Below, piece after piece: positions 9,304 to 21,500 of a stretch of DNA of 64,000 nucleotides. The stretch is taken from NCBI RefSeq assembly GCF_964019385.1, contig NC_088654.1, forward strand, positions 26,429,986 to 26,493,985, written 5' to 3'. Under the pieces are notes generated by a model. That model saw only the letters and a program-made list of their open reading frames with translations, had not been told where the DNA came from and made no database searches. The stretch is from Sycon ciliatum. Its lineage: Eukaryota; Porifera; Calcarea; Leucosolenida; Sycettidae. Both the position numbers and the translations under genes were made by a program. Positions within the stretch are counted from its first letter, which is position 1, and each line of letters opens with the position of its first letter.

Positions 9304-10680
9304 AAGCAGTGGAGAGCGTTTCCACAGTACAAGCAGTGGAGAGCGTTTCCCCAGTACAAGCAGTGGAGAGCGTTTCCCCAGTACAAGCAATGGAGAGCGT
9401 TTCCCCAGTACAAGCAATGGAGAGCGTTTCCCCAGTACAAGCAATGGAGAGCGTTTCCACAGTACAAGCAGTGGAGAGCGTTTCCCCAGTACAAGCAGTG
9501 GAGAGCGTTTCCCCAGTACAAGCAATGGAGAGCGTTTCCCCAGTACAAGCAATGGAGAGCGTTTCCCCAGTACAAGCAATGGAGAGCGTTTCCACAGTAC
9601 AAGCAATGGAGAGCGTTTCCCCAGTACAAGCAGTGGAGAGCGTTTCCCCAGTACAAGCAATGGAGAGCGTTTCCCCAGTACAAGCAGTGGAGAGCGTTTC
9701 CCCAGTACAAGCAATGGAGAGCGTTTCCCCAGTACAAGCAGTGGAGAGCGTTTCCACAGTACAAGCAGTGGAGAGCGTTTCCCCAGTACAAGCAGTGGAG
9801 AGCGTTTCCCCAGTACAAGCAATGGAGAGCGTTTCCCCAGTACAAGCAATGGAGAGCGTTTCCCCAGTACAAGCAGTGGAGAGCGTTTCCCCAGTACAAG
9901 CAATGGAGAGCGTTTCCCCAGTACAAGCAGTGGAGAGCGTTTCCCCAGTACAAGCAATGGAGAGCGTTTCCCCAGTACAAGCAGTGGAGAGCGTTTCCAC
10001 AGTACAAGCAGTGGAGAGCGTTTCCCCAGTACAAGCAGTGGAGAGCGTTTCCCCAGTACAAGCAATGGAGAGCGTTTCCCCAGTACAAGCAATGGAGAGC
10101 GTTTCCCCAGTACAAGCAATGGAGAGCGTTTCCACAGTACAAGCAGTGGAGAGCGTTTCCCCAGTACAAGCAGTGGAGAGCGTTTCCCCAGTACAAGCAA
10201 TGGAGAGCGTTTCCCCAGTACAAGCAATGGAGAGCGTTTCCCCAGTACAAGCAATGGAGAGCGTTTCCACAGTACAAGCAATGGAGAGCGTTTCCCCAGT
10301 ACAAGCAGTGGAGAGCGTTTCCCCAGTACAAGCAATGGAGAGCGTTTCCCCAGTACAAGCAGTGGAGAGCGTTTCCCCAGTACAAGCAATGGAGAGCGTT
10401 TCCCCAGTACAAGCAGTGGAGAGCGTTTCCACAGTACAAGCAGTGGAGAGCGTTTCCCCAGTACAAGCAGTGGAGAGCGTTTCCCCAGTACAAGCAATGG
10501 AGAGCGTTTCCCCAGTACAAGCAATGGAGAGCGTTTCCCCAGTACAAGCAATGGAGAGCGTTTCCACAGTACAAGCAGTGGAGAGCGTTTCCCCAGTACA
10601 AGCAGTGGAGAGCGTTTCCCCAGTACAAGCAATGGAGAGCGTTTCCCCAGTACAAGCAATGGAGAGCGTTTCCCCAGTAC
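9304..10680 (+). repeat. Higher-order repeat: 16-mer (432 bp) with a 9-mer derivative
   Basis: I coded units by their position-5 and position-20 bases. The 16-unit order GA GC GC AC AC AA GC GC AC AC AA AC GC AC GC AC occurs at 9304-9735 and again at 9979-10410. The copy between them (9736-9978) consists of the first five and last four of these units, a 7-unit deletion. A partial copy starts at 10411. This is a local higher-order repeat produced by unequal exchange. Confidence 0.75.
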
Positions 10681-13600
10681 AAGCAATGGAGAGCGTTTCC
10701 CCAGTACAAGCAGTGGAGAGCGTTTCCACAGTACAAGCAGTGGAGAGCGTTTCCCCAGTACAAGCAGTGGAGAGCGTTTCCCCAGTACAAGCAATGGAGA
10801 GCGTTTCCCCAGTACAAGCAGTGGAGAGCGTTTCCACAGTACAAGCAGTGGAGGGCGTTTCCCCAGTACAAGCAGTGGAGAGCGTTTCCCCAGTACAAGC
10901 AATGGAGAGCGTTTCCCCAGTACAAGCAATGGAGAGCGTTTCCCCAGTACAAGCAATGGAGAGCGTTTCCACAGTACAAGCAGTGGAGAGCGTTTCCCCA
11001 GTACAAGCAGTGGAGAGCGTTTCCCCAGTACAAGCAATGGAGAGCGTTTCCCCAGTACAAGCAATGGAGAGCGTTTCCCCAGTACAAGCAATGGAGAGCG
11101 TTTCCCCAGTACAAGCAGTGGAGAGCGTTTCCACAGTACAAGCAGTGGAGAGCGTTTCCCCAGTACAAGCAGTGGAGAGCGTTTCCCCAGTACAAGCAAT
11201 GGAGAGCGTTTCCCCAGTACAAGCAGTGGAGAGCGTTTCCCCAGTACAAGCAATGGAGAGCGTTTCCCCAGTACAAGCAGTGGAGAGCGTTTCCCCAGTA
11301 CAAGCAGTGGAGAGCGTTTCCCCAGTACAAGCAATGGAGAGCGTTTCCCCAGTACAAGCAGTGGAGAGCGTTTCCCCAGTACAAGCAGTGGAGAGCGTTT
11401 CCCCAGTACAAGCAGTGGAGAGCGTTTCCCCAGTACAAGCAGTGGAGAGCGTTTCCCCAGTACAAGCAATGGAGAGCGTTTCCCCAGTACAAGCAGTGGA
11501 GAGCGTTTCCCCAGTACAAGCAATGGAGAGCGTTTCCCCAGTACAAGCAGTGGAGAGCGTTTCCCCAGTACAAGCAATGGAGAGCGTTTCCCCAGTACAA
11601 GCAGTGGAGAGCGTTTCCCCAGTACAAGCAGTGGAGAGCGTTTCCCCAGTACAAGCAATGGAGAGCGTTTCCCCAGTACAAGCAATGGAGAGCGTTTCCC
11701 CAGTACAAGCAGTGGAGAGCGTTTCCCCAGTACAAGCAATGGAGAGCGTTTCCCCAGTACAAGCAGTGGAGAGCGTTTCCCCAGTACAAGCAATGGAGAG
11801 CGTTTCCCCAGTACAAGCAGTGGAGAGCGTTTCCCCAGTACAAGCAATGGAGAGCGTTTCCCCAGTACAAGCAGTGGAGAGCGTTTCCCCAGTACAAGCA
11901 ATGGAGAGCGTTTCCCCAGTACAAGCAGTGGAGAGCGTTTCCCCAGTACAAGCAGTGGAGAGCGTTTCCCCAGTACAAGCAATGGAGAGCGTTTCCACAG
12001 TACAAGCAGTGGAGAGCGTTTCCCCAGTACAAGCAATGGAGAGCGTTTCCCCAGTACAAGCAATGGAGAGCGTTTCCCCAGTACAAGCAGTGGAGAGCGT
12101 TCCCCCAGTACAAGCAATGGAGAGCGTTTCCCCAGTACAAGCAATGGAGAGCGTTTCCCCAGTACAAGCAATGGAGAGCGTTTCCCCAGTACAAGCAGTG
12201 GAGAGCGTTTCCCCAGTACAAGCAGTGGAGAGCGTTTCCCCAGTACAAGCAATGGAGAGCGTTTCCCCAGTACAAGCAATGGAGAGCGTTTCCCCAGTAC
12301 AAGCAGTGGAGAGCGTTTCCCCAGTACAAGCAGTGGAGAGCGTTTCCCCAGTACAAGCAATGGAGAGCGTTTCCCCAGTACAAGCAATGGAGAGCGTTTC
12401 CCCAGTACAAGCAGTGGAGAGCGTTTCCCCAGTACAAGCAATGGAGAGCGTTTCCCCAGTACAAGCAGTGGAGAGCGTTTCCCCAGTACAAGCAATGGAG
12501 AGCGTTTCCCCAGTACAAGCAGTGGAGAGCGTTTCCCCAGTACAAGCAATGGAGAGCGTTTCCCCAGTACAAGCAGTGGAGAGCGTTTCCCCAGTACAAG
12601 CAATGGAGAGCGTTTCCCCAGTACAAGCAATGGAGAGCGTTTCCCCAGTACAAGTAATGGAGAGCGTTTCCCCAGTACAAGCAGTGGAGAGCGTTTCCCC
12701 AGTACAAGCAGTGGAGAGCGTTTCCCCAGTACAAGCAATGGAGAGCGTTTCCCCAGTACAAGCAATGGAGAGCGTTTCCCCAGTACAAGCAGTGGAGAGC
12801 GTTTCCCCAGTACAAGCAATGGAGAGCGTTTCCCCAGTACAAGCAGTGGAGAGCGTTTCCCCAGTACAAGCAATGGAGAGCGTTTCCCCAGTACAAGCAG
12901 TGGAGAGCGTTTCCCCAGTACAAGCAATGGAGAGCATTTCCCCAGTACAAGCAGTGGAGAGCGTTTCCCCAGTACAAGCAATGGAGAGCGTTTCCCCAGT
13001 ACAAGCAGTGGAGAGCGTTTCCCCAGTACAAGCAATGGAGAGCGTTTCCACAGTACAAGCAATGGAGAGCGTTTCCCCAGTACAAGCAATGGAGAGCGTT
13101 TCCCCAGTACAAGCAGTGGAGAGCGTTTCCCCAGTACAAGCAGTGGAGAGCGTTTCCCCAGTACAAGCAATGGAGAGCGTTTCCCCAGTACAAGCAGTGG
13201 AGAGCGTTTCCCCAGTACAAGCAATGGAGAGCGTTTCCCCAGTACAAGCAGTGGAGAGCGTTTCCCCAGTACAAGCAGTGGAGAGCGTTTCCCCAGTACA
13301 AGCAATGGAGAGCGTTTCCACAGTACAAGCAATGGAGAGCATTTCCCCAGTACAAGCAGTGGAGAGCGTTTCCCCAGTACAAGCAGTGGAGAGCGTTTCC
13401 CCAGTACAAGCAGTGGAGAGCGTTTCCACAGTACAAGCAATGGAGAGCGTTTCCACAGTACAAGCAATGGAGAGCGTTTCCCCAGTACAAGCAATGGAGA
13501 GCGTTTCCCCAGTACAAGCAATGGAGAGCGTTTCCACAGTACAAGCAGTGGAGAGCTTTCCCCAGTACAAGCAATGGAGAGCGTTTCCCCAGTACAAGCA

Positions 13601-14811
13601 GTGGAGAGCGTTTCCACAGTACAAGCAGTGGAGAGCGTTTCCCCAGTACAAGCAATGGAGAGCGTTTCCCCAGTACAAGCAGTGGAGAGCGTTTCCCCAG
13701 TACAAGCAATGGAGAGCGTTTCCACAGTACAAGCAATGGAGAGCATTTCCCCAGTACAAGCAGTGGAGAGCGTTTCCCCAGTACAAGCAGTGGAGAGCGT
13801 TTCCCCAGTACAAGCAGTGGAGAGCGTTTCCCCAGTACAAGCAATGGAGAGCGTTTCCACAGTACAAGCAATGGAGAGCGTTTCCCCAGTACAAGCAATG
13901 GAGAGCGTTTCCCCAGTACAAGCAATGGAGAGCGTTTCCACAGTACAAGCAGTGGAGAGCTTTCCCCAGTACAAGCAATGGAGAGCGTTTCCCCAGTACA
14001 AGCAGTGGAGAGCGTTTCCACAGTACAAGCAGTGGAGAGCGTTTCCCCAGTACAAGCAATGGAGAGCGTTTCCCCAGTACAAGCAGTGGAGAGCGTTTCC
14101 CCAGTACAAGCAATGGAGAGCGTTTCCACAGTACAAGCAATGGAGAGCGTTTCCCCAGTACAAGCAGTGGAGAGCGTTTCCACAGTACAAGCAATGGAGA
14201 GCGTTTCCCCAGTACAAGCAATGGAGAGCGTTTCCCCAGTACAAGCAATGGAGAGCGTTTCCCCAGTACAAGCAGTGGAGAGCGTTTCCACAGTACAAGC
14301 AGTGGAGAGCGTTTCCACATTACAAGCAGTGGAGAGCGTTTCCACAGTACAAGCAGTGGAGAGCGTTTCCACAGTACAAGCAGTGGAGAGCGTTTCCCCA
14401 GTACAAGCAATGGAGAGCGTTTCCCCAGTACAAGCAATGGAGAGCGTTTCCACAGTACAAGCAGTGGAGAGCGTTTCCCCAGTACAAGCAGTGGAGAGCG
14501 TTTCCCCAGTACAAGCAGTGGAGAGCGTTTCCACAGTACAACCAGTGGAGAGCGTTTCCCCAGTACAAGCAGTGGAGAGCGTTTCCCCAGTACAAGCAGT
14601 GGAGAGCGTTTCCACAGTACAACCAGTGGAGAGCGTTTCCCCAGTACAAGCAATGGAGAGCGTTTCCCCAGTACAAGCAATGGAGAGCGTTTCCCCAGTA
14701 CAAGCAATGGAGAGCGTTTCCACAGTACAAGCAGTGGAGAGCGTTTCCCCAGTACAAGCAGTGGAGAGCGTTTCCCCAGTACAAGCAGTGGAGAGCGTTT
14801 CCACAGTACAA

Positions 14812-17040
14812 CCAGTGGAGAGCGTTTCCCCAGTACAAGCAATGGAGAGCGTTTCCCCAGTACAAGCAATGGAGAGCGTTTCCCCAGTACAAGCAGTGGA
14901 GAGCGTTTCCCCAGTACAAGCAATGGAGAGCGTTTCCACAGTACAAGCAATGGAGAGCGTTTCCCCAGTACAAGCAGTGGAGAGCGTTTCCACAGTACAA
15001 GCAATGGAGAGCGTTTCCCCAGTACAAGCAATGGAGAGCGTTTCCACAGTACAAGCAGTGGAGAGCGTTTCCACAGTACAAGCAGTGGAGAGCGTTTCCA
15101 CAGTACAAGCAATGGAGAGCGTTTCCCCAGTACAAGCAGTGGAGAGCGTTTCCCCAGTACAAGCAATGGAGAGCGTTTCCACAGTACAAGCAATGGAGAG
15201 CGTTTCCCCAGTACAAGCAGTGGAGAGCGTTTCCACAGTACAAGCAATGGAGAGCGTTTCCCCAGTACAAGCAGTGGAGAGCGTTTCCCCAGTACAAGCA
15301 ATGGAGAGCGTTTCCACAGTACAAGCAATGAAGAGCGTTTCCCCAGTACAAGCAGTGGAGAGCGTTTCCCCAGTACAAGCAGTGGAGAGCGTTTCCACAG
15401 TACAAGCAATGGAGAGCGTTTCCCCAGTACAAGCAATGGAGAGCGTTTCCCCAGTACAAGCAGTGGAGAGCGTTTCCCCAGTACAAGCAATGGAGAGCGT
15501 TTCCACAGTACAAGCAATGGAGAGCGTTTCCCCAGTACAAGCAGTGGAGAGCGTTTCCCCAGTACAAGCAATGGAGAGCGTTTCCACAGTACAAGCAATG
15601 GAGAGCGTTTCCCCAGTACAAGCAATGGAGAGCGTTTCCACAGTACAAGCAATGGAGAGCGTTTCCCCAGTACAAGCAATGGAGAGCGTTTCCACAGTAC
15701 AAGCAGTGGAGAGCGTTTCCACAGTACAAGCAGTGGAGAGCGTTTCCCCAGTACAAGCAGTGGAGAGCGTTTCCACAGTACAAGCAGTGGAGAGCGTTTC
15801 CCCAGTACAAGCAGTGGAGAGCGTTTCCCCAGTACAAGCAGTGGAGAGCGTTTCCCCAGTACAAGCAGTGGAGAGCGTTTCCCCAGTACAAGCAGTGGAG
15901 AGCGTTTCCCCAGTACAAGCAGTGGAGAGCGTTTCCCCAGTACAAGCAGTGGAGAGCGTTTCCCCAGTACAAGCAGTGGAGAGCGTTTCCCCAGTACAAG
16001 CAGTGGAGAGCGTTTCCCCAGTACAAGCAATGGAGAGCGTTTCCACAGTACAAGCAATGGAGAGCGTTTCCCCAGTACAAGCAGTGGAGAGCGTTTCCAC
16101 AGTACAAGCAGTGGAGAGCGTTTCCACAGTACAAGCAGTGGAGAGCGTTTCCCCAGTACAAGCAATGGAGAGCGTTTCCCCAGTACAAGCAGTGGAGAGC
16201 GTTTCCCCAGTACAAGCAATGGAGAGCGTTTCCACAGTACAAGCAATGGAGAGCGTTTCCCCAGTACAAGCAGTGGAGAGCGTTTCCCCAGTACAAGCAA
16301 TGGAGAGCGTTTCCCCAGTACAAGCAGTGGAGAGCGTTTCCACAGTACAAGCAATGGAGAGCGTTTCCACAGTACAAGCAGTGGAGAGCGTTTCCCCAGT
16401 ACAAGCAGTGGAGAGCGTTTCCCCAGTACAAGCAATGGAGAGCGTTTCCCCAGTACAAGCAATGGAGAGCGTTTCCACAGTACAAGCAGTGGAGAGCGTT
16501 TCCCCAGTACAAGCAGTGGAGAGCGTTTCCCCTGTACAAGCAGTGGAGAGCGTTTCCACAGTACAACCAGTGGAGAGCGTTTCCCCAGTACAAGCAATGG
16601 AGAGCGTTTCCCCAGTACAAGCAATGGAGAGCGTTTCCCCAGTACAAGCAGTGGAGAGCGTTTCCCCAGTACAAGCAATGGAGAGCGTTTCCACAGTACA
16701 AGCAATGGAGAGCGTTTCCCCAGTACAAGCAGTGGAGAGCGTTTCCACAGTACAAGCAATGGAGAGCGTTTCCCCAGTACAAGCAATGGAGAGCGTTTCC
16801 ACAGTACAAGCAGTGGAGAGCGTTTCCACAGTACAAGCAGTGGAGAGCGTTTCCACAGTACAAGCAATGGAGAGCGTTTCCACAGTACAAGCAATGGAGA
16901 GCGTTTCCCCAGTACAAGCAGTGGAGAGCGTTTCCACAGTACAAGCAATGGAGAGCGTTTCCCCAGTACAAGCAGTGGAGAGCGTTTCCCCAGTACAAGC
17001 AATGGAGAGCGTTTCCACAGTACAAGCAATGAAGAGCGTT
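14812..17040 (+). repeat. ~1.7-kb higher-order repeat (63-65 units), adjacent copies
   Basis: Rare unit variants recur at multiples of 27 bp. The ACAACCAG variant lies at 14812 and 16567 (1,755 bp = 65 units). The GCAATGAAGAG variant lies at 15330 and 17031 (1,701 bp = 63 units). The surrounding unit order is the same in both copies apart from a 2-unit length change. Related copies beyond the gap carry ACAACCAG at 22074, 24585 and 26313 (93 and 64 units apart) and CCTGTACAAG at about 16530 and 24548. Confidence 0.75.
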
Positions 17041-17659
17041 TCCCCAGTACAAGCAGTGGAGAGCGTTTCCCCAGTACAAGCAGTGGAGAGCGTTTCCACA
17101 GTACAAGCAATGGAGAGCGTTTCCCCAGTACAAGCAATGGAGAGCGTTTCCCCAGTACAAGCAGTGGAGAGCGTTTCCCCAGTACAAGCAATGGAGAGCG
17201 TTTCCACAGTACAAGCAATGGAGAGCGTTTCCCCAGTACAAGCAGTGGAGAGCGTTTCCCCAGTACAAGCAATGGAGAGCGTTTCCACAGTACAAGCAAT
17301 GGAGAGCGTTTCCCCAGTACAAGCAATGGAGAGCGTTTCCACAGTACAAGCAATGGAGAGCGTTTCCCCAGTACAAGCAATGGAGAGCGTTTCCACAGTA
17401 CAAGCAGTGGAGAGCGTTTCCACAGTACAAGCAGTGGAGAGCGTTTCCCCAGTACAAGCAATGGAGAGCGTTTCCACAGTACAAGCAATGGAGAGCGTTT
17501 CCCCAGTACAAGCAATGGAGAGCGTTTCCACAGTACAAGCAATGGAGAGCGTTTCCCCAGTACAAGCAGTGGAGAGCGTTTCCCCAGTACAAGCAATGGA
17601 GAGCGTTTCCACAGTACAAGCAGTGGAGAGCGTTTCCCCAGTACAAGCAGTGGAGAGCG

Positions 17660-20600
17660 TTTCCACAGTACAGCAGTGGAGAGCGTTTCCACAGTACAAG
17701 CAATGGAGAGCGTTTCCACAGTACAAGCAAAGGAGAGCGTTTCCCCAGTACAAGCAGTGGAGAGCGTTTCCACAGTACAAGCAATGGAGAGCGTTTCCAC
17801 AGTACAAGCAATGGAGAGCGTTTCCCCAGTACAAGCAATGGAGAGCGTTTCCCCAGTACAAGCAGTGGAGAGCGTTTCCACAGTACAAGCAGTGAGAGCG
17901 TTTCCACAGTACAAGCAATGGAGAGCGTTTCCACAGTACAAGCAATGGAGAGCGTTTCCCCAGTACAAGCAGTGGAGAGCGTTTCCACAGTACAAGCAAT
18001 GGAGAGCGTTTCCCAGTACAAGCAATGGAGAGCGTTTCCCCAGTACAAGCAATGGAGAGCGTTTCCACAGTACAAGCAATGGAGAGCGTTTCCCCAGTAC
18101 AAGCAAGTGGAGAGCGTTTCCACAGTACAAGCAGTGGAGAGCGTTCCACAGTACAAGCAATGGAGAGCGTTTCCCCAGTACAAGCAGTGGAGAGCGTTTC
18201 CACAGTACAAGCAGTGGAGAGCGTTTCCCCAGTACAAGCAGTGGAGAGCGTTTCCCCAGTACAAGCAGTGGAGAGCGTTTCCCCAGTACAAGCAGTGGAG
18301 AGCGTTTCCCCAGTACAAGCAATGGAGAGCGTTTCCACAGTACAAGCAATGGAGAGCGTTTCCCCAGTACAAGCAGTGGAGAGCGTTCCCCAGTACAAGC
18401 AATGGAGAGCGTTTCCACAGTACAAGCAGTGGAGAGCGTTTCCCCAGTACAAGCAATGGAGAGCGTTTCCACAGTACAAGCAGTGGAGAGCGTTTCCCCA
18501 GTACAAGCAATGGAGAGCGTTTCCCCAGTACAAGCAATGGAGAGCGTTTCCACAGTACAAGCAGTGGAGAGCGTTTCCCAGTACAAGCAATGGAGAGCGT
18601 TTCCACAGTACAAGCAATGGAGAGCGTTTCCCCAGTACAAGCAATGGAGAGCGTTTCCACAGTACAAGCAGTGGAGAGCGTTTCCACAGTACAAGCAGTG
18701 GAGAGCGTTTCCCCAGTACAAGCAATGGAGAGCGTTTCCACAGTACAAGCAGTGGAGAGCGTTTCCACAGTACAAGCAGTGGAGAGCGTTTCCACAGTAC
18801 AAGCAGTGGAGAGCGTTTCCCCAGTACAAGCAATGGAGAGCGTTTCCCAGTACAAGCAGTGGAGAGCGTTTCCACAGTACAAGCAGTGGAGAGCGTTTCC
18901 CCAGTACAAGCAATGGAGAGCGTTTCCCCAGTACAAGCAGTGGAGAGCGTTTCCCCAGTACAAGCAGTGGAGAGCGTTTCCACAGTACAAGCAGTGGAGA
19001 GCGTTTCCACAGTACAAGCAATGGAGAGCGTTTCCACAGTACAAGCAGTGGAGAGCGTTTCCACAGTACAAGCAGTGGAGAGCGTTTCCCCAGTACAAGC
19101 AATGGAGAGCGTTTCCACAGTACAAGCAATGGGAGAGCGTTTCCACAGTACAAGCAATGGAGAGCGTTTCCACAGTACAAGCAGTGGAGAGCGTTTCCAC
19201 AGTACAAGCCAGTGGAGAGCGTTTCCCCAGTACAAGCAATGGAGAGCGTTTCCACAGTACAAGCAAGTGGAGAGCGTTTCCACAGTACAAGCAGTGGAGA
19301 GCGTTTCCCCAGTACAAGCAGTGGAGAGCGTTTCCCCAGTACAAGCAGTGGAGAGCGTTTCCACAGTACAAGCAGTGGAGAGCGTTTCCCCAGTACAAGC
19401 AGTGGAGAGCGTTTCCCCAGTACAAGCAATGGAGAGCGTTTCCCCAGTACAAGCAGTGGAGAGCGTTTCCCCAGTACAAGCAGTGGAGAGCGTTTCCCCA
19501 GTACAAGCAGTGGAGAGCGTTTCCCCAGTACAAGCAGTGGAGAGCGTTTCCCCAGTACAAGCAGTGGAGAGCGTTCCCCAGTACAAGCAGTGGAGAGCGT
19601 TTCCCCAGTACAAGCAATGGAGAGCGTTTCCACAGTACAAGCAGTGGAGAGCGTTTCCCCAGTACAAGCAGTGGAGAGCGTTTCCCAGTACAAAGCAATG
19701 GAGAGCGTTTCCCCAGTACAAGCAATGGAGAGCGTTTCCCCAGTACAAGCAGTGGAGAGCGTTTCCCCAGTACAAGCAGTGGAGAGCGTTTCCCCAGTAC
19801 AAGCAATGGAGAGCGTTTCCACAGTACAAGCAATGGAGAGCGTTTCCCCAGTACAAGCAGTGGAGAGCGTTTCCACAGTACAAGCAATGGAGAGCGTTTC
19901 CCAGTACAAGCAATGGAGAGCGTTTCCACAGTACAAGCAATGGAGAGCGTTTCCCCAGTACAAGCAGTGGAGAGCGTTTCCACAGTACAAGCAATGGAGA
20001 GCGTTTCCCCAGTACAAGCAATGGAGAGCGTTTCCCCAGTACAAGCAATGGAGAGCGTTTCCACAGTACAAGCAGTGGAGAGCGTTTCCACAGTACAAGC
20101 AGTGGAGAGCGTTTCCCCAGTACAAGCAGTGAGAGCGTTTCCCAGTACAAGCAATGGAGAGCGTTTCCCCAGTACAAGCAATGGAGAGCGTTTCCACAGT
20201 ACAAGCAGTGGAGAGCGTTTCCACAGTACAAGCAATGGAGAGCGTTTCCCCAGTACAAGCAGTGGAGAGCGTTTCCACAGTACAAGCAATGGAGAGCGTT
20301 TCCCCAGTACAAGCAGATGGAGAGCGTTTCCACAGTACAAGCAGTGGAGAGCGTTTCCCCAGTACAAGCAATGGAGAGCGTTTCCACAGTACAAGCAATG
20401 GAGAGCGTTTCCCCAGTACAAGCAATGGAGAGCGTTTCCCACGTACAAGCAATGGAGAGCGTTTCCCCAGTACAAGCAATGGAGAGCGTTTCCACAGTAC
20501 AAGCAGTGGAGAGCGTTTCCCACAGTACAAGCAGTGGAGAGCGTTTCCCCAGTACAAGCAATGGAGAGCGTTTCCACAGTACAAGCAATGGAGAGCGTTT

Positions 20601-21300
20601 CCACAGTACAAGCAGTGGAGAGCGTTTCCACAGTACAAGCAGTGGAGAGCGTTTCCCCAGTACAAGCAATGGAGAGCGTTTCCACAGTAACAAGCAGTGA
20701 GAGAGCGTTTCCCCAGTACAAGCAGTGGAGAGCGTTTCCACAGTACAAGCAATGGAGAGCGTTTCCCCAGTACAAGCAGTGGAGAGCGTTTCCCCAGTAC
20801 AAGCAGTGGAGAGCGTTTCCACAGTACAAGCAGATGGAGAGCGTTTCCCCAGTACAAGCAATGGAGAGCGTTTCCCCAGTACAAGCAGTGGAGAGCCGTT
20901 TCCCCAGTACAAGCAAGTGGAGAGCGTTTCCACAGTACAAGCAATGGAGAGCGATTTCCACAGTACAAGCAATGGAGAGCGTTTCCCCAGTACAAGCAGT
21001 GGAGAGCGTTACAGTACAAGCATGGAGAGGCGTATCCCCAGTACAAGCAGTGGAGAGGCGTTCCACAGTTACAAGCCAGTGGAGAGCGTTTCCACAGTAC
21101 AAGCAATGGAGAGCGTTTCCACAGTACAAGCAGTGGAGAGCGTTTCCCCAGTGCAAGCAGTGGAGAGCGTTTCCACAGTACAAGCAATGGAGAGCGTTTT
21201 CCAGTACAAGCATTGGAGAGCGTTTCCCCAGTACAAGCAAGTGGAGAGCGTTTCCCCAGTACAAGCAATGGAGAGCCGTTTCACAGTACAAGCAGTGGAG
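17660..21300 (+). repeat. Indel-rich part of the satellite (likely unpolished contig end)
   Basis: From about 17669 units of 26 or 28 bp appear, caused by single-base gains and losses (for example ACAGCAG for ACAAGCAG, GCGTTCC for GCGTTTCC, CAAGCAAGTGG). They become denser towards 21300, where several bases per unit are disturbed. Before 17660 and after 21500 the units are almost all exactly 27 bp. The pattern and its direction point to sequencing or assembly error rather than biology. Confidence 0.8.
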
Positions 21301-21500
21301 NNNNNNNNNNNNNNNNNNNNNNNNNNNNNNNNNNNNNNNNNNNNNNNNNNNNNNNNNNNNNNNNNNNNNNNNNNNNNNNNNNNNNNNNNNNNNNNNNNNN
21401 NNNNNNNNNNNNNNNNNNNNNNNNNNNNNNNNNNNNNNNNNNNNNNNNNNNNNNNNNNNNNNNNNNNNNNNNNNNNNNNNNNNNNNNNNNNNNNNNNNNN
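21301..21500. other. Assembly gap, exactly 200 N
   Basis: Exactly 200 Ns lie inside the satellite. The round size indicates a placeholder of unknown true length, so the array length given by the coordinates is not reliable. Confidence 0.98.
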
